From positions 38,751 to 91,253 of the forward strand of contig NZ_LMBV01000015.1 in NCBI RefSeq assembly GCF_001439925.1: DNA of 52,503 nt, given 5' to 3'. The position numbers were made by a program, and so were the translations under genes. The notes beneath the pieces are model-generated. The model saw only the letters and a program-made list of their open reading frames with translations. It did not search any database and was not told the DNA's origin. Of this stretch, positions 1 to 8,007 are shown piece by piece. The stretch's first letter is position 1. Every line of letters starts with the position of its first letter. This DNA is from Peribacillus muralis (GTDB taxonomy: Bacteria > Bacillota > Bacilli > Bacillales > DSM-1321).

Positions 1-43
1 CCACTATTCGGAGTTCAGTTCACCAGTGTATTTTCTATTTTTT

Positions 44-308
44 TCATTTAACAGCTTCTTTTAATTCCTTATCTGCTTTAAAAGCAGGAAATTTGGAAGC
101 CGCAATTTGGGTTTCTTCTCCTGTTTGTACCCGTTCGAGCTGATCGGACTCGCACTTCAAAAGTACCAAATCCTATTAATTGGATTTTCTCTTCCTTAGC
201 AAGAATGTTAGAAATAGATTCAAATAACGCATCAACTGCTTTTGCAGCATCTTTTTGTGTAAGGTCAGCTTGTGTTGATACAGCTTTCACTAATTCAGTT
301 ATATTCAT
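44..308 (-). pseudogene. HU-type DNA-binding protein, frameshifted
   Basis: HU is a small dimeric nucleoid protein that bends DNA. The reading frame starts at 308 (MNITELVKAV), 10 bases or so after a good GAGGTG ribosome binding site, and matches HU through IQLIGFGTFEVRVRSARTG. There the frame is lost: it runs on for about 13 unrelated residues to a stop at 78. In another frame the DNA just downstream still encodes the normal HU tail (QTGEETQIAASKFPAFKADK, then a stop at 44-46). Comparing with the family, about 8 bases coding for the usual R-N-P before QTGEE are missing. The DNA-binding beta-arm is therefore destroyed. A longer upstream start at 374 is unlikely because the first 22 residues do not resemble HU. 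This is probably a second, dispensable HU copy; a sequencing error cannot be excluded. Confidence 0.85.
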
Positions 309-374
309 TTTGATACACCTCAAATTTAAATATACTATGTAGAGCCCCAAACATATATCCTCTTCGTTTTCCAC

Positions 375-795
375 TTTAAGGCAAGAAAGAAACTAGACTT
401 TTGGCTGTTAATAATCAGTATTATGTAAACAAATAAAATATAGATAATTATGCGTACAGCAGCTTAGAAATTTAATTCATTTTAATCCTTTTTCCAACAT
501 TTCTTCTTTAAATTTCTCTTTTACTGCTGCCCATCACCACAAGGGCGAGAGAAAAAACTACAATGCTAGTTGTAAATCATAACAAAATCATTTACTCATA
601 GGCAAGCCCTCTTAAATACCCATATATCACTATAGTACAATTAACAACCATCACCTTATTTTTAAAAAATATCCCGACAACCAATACAAAAGAACTAAAG
701 ATCAATTGTTAAACTTTATGGAATACAGGTAAAAATCACCTGTTTGTCGAAATTAATTAATAGAAAGTTAGAAAACAAAACATAGGAGGTTAGTG
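375..795. other. AT-rich intergenic stretch, no gene recognised
   Basis: About 420 bases between the HU remnant and the OLD gene. On the minus strand around 483-570 there are short open pieces (for example VKEKFKEEMLEKGLK ending near 480), too short and too broken to assign. The last bases hold the AGGAGG ribosome binding site (784-789) of the next gene. Confidence 0.5.
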
Positions 796-2715
796 ATGGA
801 CTTATACTCATTAGGAATTGAAGGTTATAGAAGACATTTAGACACTACGGTACTCTTTTCAGATGCAACTTTTTTAATAGGTGAAAATAATAAAGGGAAA
901 AGTAGCATACTACACGCTCTAAATATTTTATTAAATGATGCAAAGAGAATCCCCGACGAAGAGTTTAGTCATAGATTAACTGAAGATGGTAATTCGAATG
1001 AGAGAATATGTGAACAGGTTGTTCTAACTGCTGAATTTAGAAACGTTTCAAAAGATGCAGTTTATTGGAAAGGATTTAAAGGGCGTGTTTTAAAATATAA
1101 CCCTCCTGCAGGAACAGAAGAAACTGGTTATAAAATAATTTATAGAAAAATATTCAAGCCTAATACTAATTATACAGTGCAAATGAAAGAATATAATAAA
1201 GTCATGATTGAAAGCTTTAAAGAATGCATGACTTTAAATAGCTTTATTGATGCGGGCTTACCATATGAAGTTATAAAAGAGGTAGGTCTTGATAGTATTA
1301 ATTTAGATAAAAAATTAAGTATAAAACAAATAGAAGCAGTTCATAAAATTGATGATCTTTATGAAGTAGATGAGACTCAAGAGTCATGGTTTGAAAATCC
1401 TGGTGGAATACCGGCAATTGTACTTCAAAAATTACCTAAATTTTTACTTATTCCGGCTCAGGATAAAGCATCAGAGTTATCTAGTACCTCAGGGGCTCTA
1501 TACGATACATTAAACGAACTTTTTAAGGATGTCAGAGACTCTTCAGATAATTTCAAACAAGCCCAAACATATTTGAACTTACTAGCAGCAGAACTTGATC
1601 CAGCAGATTCAGAAAGTGAATTTGGCGTCATGATGACTGAGTTAAACTCCGTCCTTAGTAACATTTTCCCTGAAATTGGGATTAAAGCAGAAACAACCTT
1701 GGGAGAGGCAGACAAAAATATAAAACCTAATTTTAAGATAAGCCTTCAAAGTAACGTACTTACTTCTGTAGCCTTACAAGGCACTGGGGTAATAAGGTCT
1801 GCTGTTTTTGCTTTACTTAGGTATAGAACTATGCGTGAAAACAAAAAGATAGAAACTAAAAATGTTCGTCCTTTATTAATAGGATTTGAAGAACCAGAAA
1901 TATATCTACACCCAAATGCAGCAAATCAAATGCGTAATACAATATATGAACTTGCTGGTTTTCCCTTTAATCAAATTGTATGTACCACACATTCACCGTA
2001 CATGATAGATTTGAGTCAAAAGCCGGCTCAAATACTGAATAATTTGATTCTTGATAAAAATTCAATTTCATTTCATGGAGGAACTATAGAAGTCGAAAAA
2101 ATTACTTGTAATCCTTTTAATACTTCTTTGGCATTTAAACAACTACAAGGTGACGAAAAGGATTATGTGAAAATGCTATTAAAAATGGATGATTACATAT
2201 CGAGAGCATTTTTCTCAAAAAATGTTTTAATTGTAGAAGGCGATACTGAAGATATTATTTTGAGGGAAACTATATCTAGAATGCCATCAATTGTACGGGT
2301 TGATATATTACACAATTGGCAAATTATTAAGGCTAGGGGGAAATCATCTATTATCTCCTTGGTTAAATATTTAAGTGCAACCGGTATAGTACCTTATGTA
2401 ATACATGATCGTGATCAGGGAACCCCTGGAGCTGAAATTTTTAACACTCCAATTTTAGAGGCTATGGTAAATCCAAATAGAAGATTTATGTTGGAGGAAT
2501 GTATTGAAGATGCTTTAGGTTATCCAGCGCCTTCAGCTGAAAAACCCTCAAAAGCTTATATTTATATTCAAAAATCATGCACAAAAGAATGGTCTAGCAT
2601 ACCTGAAAAATGGAGGGAAATAGTTGAAACTATTTTTGAAGACTCTTTCAATCTGTTAAATAATGAACCTATTATTAATACTGATTTATCCGATGTATCC
2701 CAATCCTTATACTGA
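796..2715 (+). CDS. OLD-family ATP-dependent endonuclease (AAA ATPase + TOPRIM)
   Basis: Predicted cytosolic nuclease of the overcoming-lysogenization-defect family, 639 residues. The N-terminal ABC-type ATPase shows a Walker A loop GENNKGKS at residues 29-36, a Walker B-like LLIGFEEPEIYLHP near 360 and the H-loop TTHSPYMIDL near 396. The C-terminal half carries a TOPRIM nuclease domain: the acidic VLIVEGDTED near 476-486 and the DxD of YVIHDRDQG near 537. The ATG at 796 is preferred over the in-frame GTG at 793 because AGGAGG lies 6 bases upstream of it. OLD nucleases act in phage defence, alone or with partners (for example GajA with the helicase GajB in Gabija). No UvrD-like helicase is present here; the next gene is a putative membrane protein. 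Length and domain order fit an intact class 1 OLD protein. The biological role is inferred from the family and the mobile setting. Confidence 0.88.
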   Translation: MDLYSLGIEGYRRHLDTTVLFSDATFLIGENNKGKSSILHALNILLNDAKRIPDEEFSHRLTEDGNSNERICEQVVLTAEFRNVSKDAVYWKGFKGRVLKYNPPAGTEETGYKIIYRKIFKPNTNYTVQMKEYNKVMIESFKECMTLNSFIDAGLPYEVIKEVGLDSINLDKKLSIKQIEAVHKIDDLYEVDETQESWFENPGGIPAIVLQKLPKFLLIPAQDKASELSSTSGALYDTLNELFKDVRDSSDNFKQAQTYLNLLAAELDPADSESEFGVMMTELNSVLSNIFPEIGIKAETTLGEADKNIKPNFKISLQSNVLTSVALQGTGVIRSAVFALLRYRTMRENKKIETKNVRPLLIGFEEPEIYLHPNAANQMRNTIYELAGFPFNQIVCTTHSPYMIDLSQKPAQILNNLILDKNSISFHGGTIEVEKITCNPFNTSLAFKQLQGDEKDYVKMLLKMDDYISRAFFSKNVLIVEGDTEDIILRETISRMPSIVRVDILHNWQIIKARGKSSIISLVKYLSATGIVPYVIHDRDQGTPGAEIFNTPILEAMVNPNRRFMLEECIEDALGYPAPSAEKPSKAYIYIQKSCTKEWSSIPEKWREIVETIFEDSFNLLNNEPIINTDLSDVSQSLY

Positions 2716-2818
2716 CCACATAAAGTGATGAGGACTGTCCAAGGTTTGAGGAAATGCCTGAATCTATTTGATAAGGTTTAAATAACGCATTTTTGCAAGA
2801 TGTGGTCTAGTTGAAGAG

Positions 2819-2842
2819 TAAGGTAGCCTAGGCTACCCTTTT
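2819..2842 (+). terminator. Probable rho-independent terminator after the OLD gene
   Basis: A perfect 16-bp palindrome GGTAGCCTAGGCTACC at 2822-2837 is followed by CTTTT. It lies about 100 bases after the OLD stop, so most OLD transcripts may end before the next gene. Confidence 0.6.
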
Positions 2843-2968
2843 GTAAATTAGATAGGAATATAATGTGTACTTTACTTTTTTGTTCGATATTCTTTATTGA
2901 CCCACCCATTCTAAAAATTATTTTTAATGAAGAAAAATAATTTTATGTACCCTTTCAAAGAAATAAAA

Positions 2969-2993
2969 AACTTATTTTGTAGAAAAATAAGTT
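2969..2993. repeat. Inverted repeat upstream of the membrane-protein gene
   Basis: Two perfect 10-base arms, AACTTATTTT and AAAATAAGTT, are separated by 5 bases. The hairpin lies 80 bases before the TTG start at 3074. It may be an operator or a weak terminator; there is no T-run after it on the plus strand. Confidence 0.5.
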
Positions 2994-3073
2994 AGAATAA
3001 AGAATGGATAAAGTTAAATTAAGTTTTTTTCTTTATGTTAGAGATAACATTAACATGAATTGAGGCGGCATTA

Positions 3074-4654
3074 TTGTTCACCAGAACTTTAAATATGTAT
3101 TCAATTATAAATTTTAATAAAAAAGATTATCAGACCCTAATAAAAAATATAGAAACATCAAGAGGCTATATTTGTTTTATAGACTCTAAGAATAATAAAG
3201 GAGTAGTTAATAAGAGATATAAAAACTATCTTGATATGAAGCAAGTTCTTTATACAGCAAGGCCACCTCATATACCTAACACTTCAATTTATACTTATTT
3301 GTTACCAGAATGGATAACGGAAGCAAAAATTGAAAATTTATACGAAAAACATGGTGTTCAGAATGATTATTATCTCGAGAAACAATTAGTTAGTGAAGAA
3401 ATAAAAGGTGCGAAAGTTTTCACACATCAAGCAATACCAATTGAATGTACTATCTTTGATGATTCAATTGAAGTTGATACTCAACTAGAAAGATTAAATA
3501 GATCATGCCTAAGTGATAAATTTATAATGCATAACCATAGAAGATTCCTTCTTATTCCTTTCATTGCTAAATACAATGATAATTATGTGGAACCTATTAT
3601 TATTGCTAATGTTTATGATATTGGCATTATAACTATACAGCTTATAATTTCCTTTGAACATAATAAAGTTATTGAATTGTCAGAGTCACCACCAAGAGAG
3701 ATTACATTCACTGAAATCCATTTTAATAAAACAAAAGATAATTATAAAATAGATGACTTTTGGGATAAAGAAGTTAAAAAAAACATAACTGCTGATGAAA
3801 TAATGGTGTTCTATGAAAAACAAATAGCATTACTAAGTAGAACTGATTTATTCTACAATCCTAATAATAGACCGATAAGTTGGGTTTTTGGAGATTTTGA
3901 ACTAAATAAATATGATAACCATCAAGAGTTTATAGAAAGATACAAAAGGCTATATGCTAGTCATCTTACAAATGGAGTTAAGGAAGTAATAGAAAGAAAA
4001 ACAGATAAGGAAATTGATCAATTACTTGATAATTCCTCAATTACAAAAAATAAGGAACTTTGTTACTTCTGTACCCCTACCTCTTCAATAGTTAGTATAG
4101 GATATTCTGCAATTCAAAAAAAAGCTGAACAATCTTTGAAAGAAGATGAACAGGTTTCGAAGTCAAATGAGATATATAATGAACATTTAAATTCAATTTT
4201 TAAATCACAAACACTTATGGCTATGCTAGATTATTTGCGATTTTACGAATTAACTTTTATAAAAAGATATTTCTTAATTAAATTGTTAAATGAGATTTCA
4301 CTAGATACATATAAAACATTAAGAGACTACAATTCAGTTAAAAAGAATCTTAATTTTATTAAACTTCAATATGATGAAGAAATACTATTCTTTACAGAAG
4401 GAAGTCCCAAAGAATTATACAAAAGTATTTTAGAAAAAAGTAATGTTCATAATCTTTTAACTAAAGTAGAGGATTTGATAAAAAATATAAGAGAGGATGT
4501 TACTAATTCTAGAGATTTAGAAATAAAACAAAATGAAACACTAATACTAATATTAACATCTCTTTTGACAATATTACTTGGTTACAACGGAATAAAACTA
4601 ATTGTATCTGATGTGTGGGGTAATTTACCATTTTTAGGTCATTTTGTTAGCTAA
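3074..4654 (+). CDS. Uncharacterised protein with C-terminal membrane anchor, possibly CorA-like
   Basis: 526 residues, not recognised as a named family. The first ~480 residues are soluble, without signal peptide, with a long charged, helix-rich stretch (about 365-485, partly coiled-coil-like: KKNLNFIKLQYDEE, LLTKVEDLIKNIRED). A hydrophobic segment (TLILILTSLLTILLG, about 488-502) follows and the protein ends 24 residues later. Long helices leading to membrane spans at the very C-terminus recall CorA-type channel proteins. After the TAA at 4652-4654 the same frame continues for 30 codons and encodes a second hydrophobic span and a basic tail, so this may be a truncated two-span protein. TTG at 3074 is chosen because GAGGCGG lies 5 bases upstream; ATG 3095 has no such site. 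It follows the OLD gene in the same direction and may be its partner. Confidence 0.6.
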   Translation: MFTRTLNMYSIINFNKKDYQTLIKNIETSRGYICFIDSKNNKGVVNKRYKNYLDMKQVLYTARPPHIPNTSIYTYLLPEWITEAKIENLYEKHGVQNDYYLEKQLVSEEIKGAKVFTHQAIPIECTIFDDSIEVDTQLERLNRSCLSDKFIMHNHRRFLLIPFIAKYNDNYVEPIIIANVYDIGIITIQLIISFEHNKVIELSESPPREITFTEIHFNKTKDNYKIDDFWDKEVKKNITADEIMVFYEKQIALLSRTDLFYNPNNRPISWVFGDFELNKYDNHQEFIERYKRLYASHLTNGVKEVIERKTDKEIDQLLDNSSITKNKELCYFCTPTSSIVSIGYSAIQKKAEQSLKEDEQVSKSNEIYNEHLNSIFKSQTLMAMLDYLRFYELTFIKRYFLIKLLNEISLDTYKTLRDYNSVKKNLNFIKLQYDEEILFFTEGSPKELYKSILEKSNVHNLLTKVEDLIKNIREDVTNSRDLEIKQNETLILILTSLLTILLGYNGIKLIVSDVWGNLPFLGHFVS

Positions 4655-4747
4655 CATCCTTTACGTTACACAATTGGAATATGGGGAATTTTAATTGTTG
4701 CAATGCTGTGGTTAAACGTGAAAAGATGGTTAATTAATAAAAACTAA
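4655..4747 (+). other. In-frame continuation after the stop: second membrane span
   Basis: Directly behind the TAA of the preceding gene, the same frame encodes 30 more codons before the next stop at 4745-4747. They contain the hydrophobic IGIWGILIVAMLWL and a basic end VKRWLINKN, the usual inside-facing tail of a two-span membrane anchor. This suggests that the TAA is a recent nonsense mutation, or a site of read-through; the sequence alone cannot decide. Confidence 0.55.
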
Positions 4748-4805
4748 TAACTATTTATATCCTTTCGAATCACTTATACTCAAAAGACCTCCTTTATTGT
4801 TGAAT

Positions 4806-4838
4806 AGCCTTTGCTTAAATTGAACAAAGGCTGTTTTT
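4806..4838. terminator. Terminator between the membrane protein and the resolvase
   Basis: Stem AGCCTTTG (4806-4813) pairs with CAAAGGCT (4825-4832), followed by GTTTTT. It sits between two convergent genes and may serve both, although the T-run favours the plus strand. Confidence 0.65.
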
Positions 4839-4853
4839 GACGAGTTTCTTCTA

Positions 4854-5474
4854 TTATAATGTGATTTTTTTAAAGTCTTTTTCATATTCCTTAACCAACT
4901 TATAAAAAGTCGTCTTTTTAACTCCTAGTTCCGCCATAGCTTTTACTGCTGTAATTTCTCCTGATTTCCATAAATCATAAACTTGTTTAAACTCTTCTGT
5001 TACAGTAGTTTTCGGCCGACCGAAGGGCACACCATTTTGCAAAGCCACATCAATTCCTTCACGCTGTCGTTTTCGTATACGGTCCCTCTCCTCTTCCGCC
5101 ATCCAGGAAAGGATTTGTAAAACAAGATCTGCGATGAAGGTCCCTAAACTATCCTTAAATTGAGTAGTGTCTAACAATGGCATATCCATGACCACGATAT
5201 CTGCTTGGATATTTTTCGTGATGTCATTCCATTCTTGTAGAATTTCTTCCTTGTTCCGGCCAAAACGATCGAGTGAATGAATATATAGGACATCCCCTTT
5301 CCGGATCATACGTTTTAACAATTGATATTGAGCCCGGTCAAAGTTTTTCCCACTTTGTTTATCTAGGAAGATATCTCGTTCATCTAATCCTTTTTCTTTC
5401 ATGGCCTGAAGTTGACGTCCTTCATATTGATCTTTGCTACTAACTCTTATGTATCCGAATTTACGAACTTCCAT
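4854..5474 (-). CDS. Serine recombinase (resolvase/invertase family)
   Basis: Small serine recombinase of 206 residues, the usual size of Tn3-type resolvases. The catalytic serine is expected at Ser12 in FGYIRVSSKDQ. Conserved active-site arginine motifs are visible in HSLDRFGRN, and the long E-helix includes LSWMAEEERDRIRKRQREG. The C-terminal helix-turn-helix covers about 160-200 (AVKAMAELGVKKTTFYKLVKEY). It cuts and rejoins DNA through a 5'-phosphoserine link, resolving cointegrates or multimers. The DNA directly upstream carries a three-part res site, which supports a resolvase rather than an invertase. No tnpA of a Tn3 element is visible within the window, so it is either a transposon relic or a stand-alone multimer-resolution module. 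Confidence 0.92.
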   Translation of the reverse strand: MEVRKFGYIRVSSKDQYEGRQLQAMKEKGLDERDIFLDKQSGKNFDRAQYQLLKRMIRKGDVLYIHSLDRFGRNKEEILQEWNDITKNIQADIVVMDMPLLDTTQFKDSLGTFIADLVLQILSWMAEEERDRIRKRQREGIDVALQNGVPFGRPKTTVTEEFKQVYDLWKSGEITAVKAMAELGVKKTTFYKLVKEYEKDFKKITL

Positions 5475-5520
5475 CTTTATACTCCTTTTTCTACTTACTT
5501 TCCTATTATTCTACCAAAGG

Positions 5521-5642
5521 CGTTTGTAAAAGTGTATGCAAAATCACGAGCGTTCATAAAGTGTTTTTCAACTTTAACGAACGTGAAAATAAGGTGATTT
5601 TATAAAAAAAAGAACCGTTCGTAAAAGTGTACTTTTACGAAC
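5521..5642. promoter_or_regulatory. res recombination site with three resolvase-binding sites
   Basis: Three inverted-repeat elements share the half-site CGTTCGTAAAAGT. The farthest from the gene (5617-5642) is a near-perfect palindrome: arms GTTCGTAAAAGT and ACTTTTACGAAC around a central GT, as expected for crossover site I. The middle one (5551-5583) has arms CGTTCATAAAGT and ACTTTAACGAACG. The nearest (5521-5551) is more degenerate (CGTTTGTAAAAGTG and an imperfect right arm). The order I-II-III towards the gene is that of Tn3-family res sites. The resolvase probably also represses its own promoter here. Confidence 0.8.
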
Positions 5643-5692
5643 AGATAGAATGATAGATATTAGAACATGACAATAAAGGTTAATATCTAAAT

Positions 5693-5727
5693 TCAGTAAA
5701 CAATGTATTCAACGTATACAAAGTAGT
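5693..5727. repeat. Left arm of a 35-bp perfect inverted repeat
   Basis: This 35-base sequence, beginning TCAGTAAACAATGTATTCAA, recurs exactly in reverse complement at 7341-7375, 1.6 kb away. Imperfect similarity extends to roughly 5681-5738. The two arms bracket the HAD phosphatase gene and a PTS remnant. The length is compatible with ends of a mobile element, but no transposase is visible inside. Confidence 0.8.
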
Positions 5728-5742
5728 GATGTCTTGACACTT

Positions 5743-6075
5743 AGGAGAAATCGAATACCTTACTCGATCTTTCCATCCATTATTTTAGAACTCCTCAGTA
5801 AGAAGATCCATTCCAGATTGGTAAGGAAATCTCCCAAAAGAAACGAGTTCACGAACTGTTAGACCTCCGGGGGCTGACGAGTTCTACGGGATTATGACAA
5901 GCTCACTGTAAACCCCAAATATAATGAAACGATTGTTAATGATATAACATGGATTTTTCTGAGTTCCATTATGCGGAACCTTGCGGAATAAGTAAACTGC
6001 TCTTAATATACGTGAAAAGATACCTATGTTTGTATATCTACTGATATACTCCTACCTCATGTTGGTTTCTCGTAA
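5743..6075. other. Gap of about 330 bases without a gene
   Basis: No open frame of note. A short inverted repeat GTTCC-ATTATGC-GGAAC lies near 5964-5980. The motif TCGAATACCTTA near 5750 recurs in similar form near 7424 and inverted near 7306, so this gap belongs to the same repeat-rich block as 7180-8000. Confidence 0.4.
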
Positions 6076-6837
6076 TTATTTATCAGCAAGAAAGTAATGA
6101 GAAATTTCACTAACATTATTTACAATCCTTTTAGCTTTCGTTTTAAGCAATTCTTCGGCATGTGATAATACGTAAGAATTTTCAAAATTACTAAACATGG
6201 ATTCATCGTTCCAAGAATCTCCTACTACATGTACGTTTGTATGAGGTATTTTTAATAATTTTGCAACATCCTTTACTCCCTCCCCTTTCGAACATCCTAA
6301 TGGAACAATATCAATAAAATCTTGATTTCTAAATATCGACGCTTCTTTACCAAATATTTCAATTAATTCTTTCATAACCTGTTTCGTTACATCAATGTCT
6401 TTCTCCAGAAGTGTTATATTAATAGTAACTAATTCTTGACGTTTATACTCTTCCTCAGAAACAAGCGTTATGAAAGGCTCTTGAGGACACTCATAATCCA
6501 AATCTAAAACATATGAAGTATCGCCATTGCTTCCACAGATAAAAAATCCCCTAGTCTTTACATAATCAACCACTTTATCAACTAAACTTCCATTTAATGT
6601 TTGCTTCTTTATTATCATATCCTTTGCATCGACAATTATTGCCCCATTAGCTAAAACAGCGTAGTCATAGTCAAGACCGTGATGATCCCGAATTACGCTG
6701 CAACCAGTAAGTGTTCTTCCCGTTGCTACTACAAAGGGAATACCCTTTGATTTTAAGTCAATGATAGCTTTAAGATCTTCTTCTGAAACTAAATTATCCG
6801 GGAATATTAATGTTCCATCTAAATCAGAAACTAACAT
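6076..6837 (-). CDS. Cof-type HAD-superfamily phosphatase
   Basis: 253 residues. Haloacid-dehalogenase phosphatase of the Cof subfamily, which usually removes phosphate from sugar phosphates or flavin/nucleotide phosphates in the cytosol. Motif I is MLVSDLDGTL at the N-terminus (nucleophile Asp in DLDGT), motif II is FVVATGRTL, motif III includes Lys in CSKGEGVKDV, and motif IV is VHVVGDSWNDESMF. A cap domain lies between. The ATG at 6837 is chosen because AGGTGG lies 6 bases upstream; the longer frame from 6852 would start inside that site. Just upstream on the same strand lie the ruins of a PTS EIIC gene, which suggests that the phosphatase once belonged to a sugar-uptake operon. The actual substrate is unknown. 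Confidence 0.88.
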   Translation of the reverse strand: MLVSDLDGTLIFPDNLVSEEDLKAIIDLKSKGIPFVVATGRTLTGCSVIRDHHGLDYDYAVLANGAIIVDAKDMIIKKQTLNGSLVDKVVDYVKTRGFFICGSNGDTSYVLDLDYECPQEPFITLVSEEEYKRQELVTINITLLEKDIDVTKQVMKELIEIFGKEASIFRNQDFIDIVPLGCSKGEGVKDVAKLLKIPHTNVHVVGDSWNDESMFSNFENSYVLSHAEELLKTKAKRIVNNVSEISHYFLADK

Positions 6838-6855
6838 ATTTACCCACCTCACAAT

Positions 6856-7035
6856 CTATATTTTATGCTGAAAACTGTTCATTTTTTTCGCAAGTTCTTC
6901 GCATATTAATAATACTTTAACAAAAGGCCAGTAAATGACTGATAGAACTACATTAACACCGCCCATAGTGCAGCCATAAAATTCCCACCACTTAACAAGA
7001 AAGGTAAACTGACTGGTGGTGTAGTCCATGGAAGG
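6856..7035 (-). pseudogene. C-terminal remnant of a lactose/cellobiose-type PTS EIIC
   Basis: In reverse complement the DNA reads PWTTPPVSLPFLLSGGNFMA, the conserved C-terminal signature of this EIIC family, runs into a TAG, and continues in another frame as VVLSVIYWPFVKVLLICEE and so on, ending in a stop at 6856-6858. The intact EIIC of this window has the parallel VPWTVPPIISGLLFSG and IYMPFVQA. Everything before the signature is lost. The stop lies only 18 bases before the HAD start, so the two genes were probably co-transcribed. Confidence 0.75.
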
Positions 7036-7175
7036 ACCAGTATCTTTAGAAGGAATGCCATATAGAAATTTGTCATTTAATGCTGTTCTCTCCCAATTTC
7101 CACTTGAAGGGGTAGTACCAGCGTAGCTGACATTATCTATACTTGGGAGTAAAAAGTCCTTTATTTCATAAGCCT

Positions 7176-7330
7176 TTTACATTGAAGACATGTAAACCAC
7201 GTATTCGTCTAGACATCGAACCTCGAACATCAAATTCAACAATCGTTAGTTGCCTTGAAGGCAGCTAAAACGCCTTAAGGCGTATCAAGCCTTTGTTATT
7301 TAAGATAAGGTATTCGATGCCTTCACAGTG
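7176..7330. repeat. Palindromic hairpins in non-coding DNA
   Basis: Two compact palindromes follow each other: TGCCTTGAAGGCA (7251-7263) and ACGCCTTAAGGCGT (7270-7283). Neither is followed by a T-run, so they are not typical terminators. They lie just inside the right arm of the 35-bp inverted repeat. Confidence 0.55.
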
Positions 7331-7340
7331 TTAAGATATT

Positions 7341-7375
7341 ACTACTTTGTATACGTTGAATACATTGTTTACTGA
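7341..7375. repeat. Right arm of the 35-bp inverted repeat
   Basis: Reverse complement of 5693-5727 without mismatch. It is flanked on both sides by GTTAAGATAT (7330-7339 and 7376-7385), and part of the motif returns inverted at 7388-7400 (GTATTCAACGTAG). Confidence 0.8.
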
Positions 7376-7658
7376 GTTAAGATATCAAGTATTCAACGTA
7401 GTTTTTCACTCAATTTTTCTACTTCGAATACCTTAAATACTACTGATTTTCATAGTATAGATAACTGACACCTCCCGCAAAGTAGATGTTAATAATCGGT
7501 AAAAATTAAACCGTAATTCGAAATAAAGTTCCGTTTATGTTCATGGTTATGAAACTTTGTTTGATAGTAACAAGATTTTCCTTCTTCTCTAGCGGACAAA
7601 GGAGCTTAGAAGAAAGTAAAGTTCCGATACTCACCGTTTTAGTAACTTTTCATGGACA

Positions 7659-7995
7659 TACTTTGCGGTCTTTGTCAGCTACGCTGGTATTGGCCCTTAG
7701 CGTATGATTTGAGCTTTTAGTTGGCCTAGTCACAGGGTTTGTGCAGTAAACCGCAAAGTAACGTAGCGACGAGTAAGCTAAAGTTGTCGTAAAAGTATTT
7801 GGTAATACTTTTGAACATATTTTTTTGTAATTATAAAATCCAATGCTAGTCACTCAACAGATACATGAACCAATTAGTTACAAAAACAGTAGTTTTTAGT
7901 AATTCTTATCTATACTTTTATACAAAATTTACTCGTATTGGTAACTTTGTGTCATTCTACTTTGCTGTCTACAACAGCTACCCTGTGACTAGGCC
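7659..7995. repeat. Three copies of a ~37-bp repeat, two orientations
   Basis: Copy 1 at 7659-7695 (+), copy 2 at 7723-7760 (-), copy 3 at 7958-7995 (+). All begin TACTTTGC, continue with GGTC/TGTC, and end near GGCC. Copies 2 and 3 share a perfect 15-base inverted pair, GGCCTAGTCACAGGG and CCCTGTGACTAGGCC. A partial copy (CCGCAAAGTA) is seen near 7476. No protein explains them. Confidence 0.6.
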
Positions 7996-8007
7996 TATAG
8001 AGCAGCA

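Noticed and set aside
1..30. Similarity between the first bases (TTCGGAGTTC) and the end of the window (GAACTCCGCC)
   Set aside because: Only about seven bases are shared; the right end is coding sequence of a group II intron RT, and no matching frame was found at the left end.
796..4654. Gabija system
   Set aside because: The first gene is GajA-like in domains, but the second gene has no helicase motifs and has a membrane anchor instead.
5412..5597. Plus-strand open frame over the resolvase start
   Set aside because: It overlaps the resolvase gene and its res site, has no ribosome binding site, and is explained as a shadow frame.
7650..7853. 67-codon frame on the minus strand
   Set aside because: It runs through two copies of the 37-bp repeat in opposite orientations and has no protein-like pattern.
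7659..7995. CRISPR array
   Set aside because: Only three copies, in mixed orientation and with unequal spacing; no cas genes in the window.
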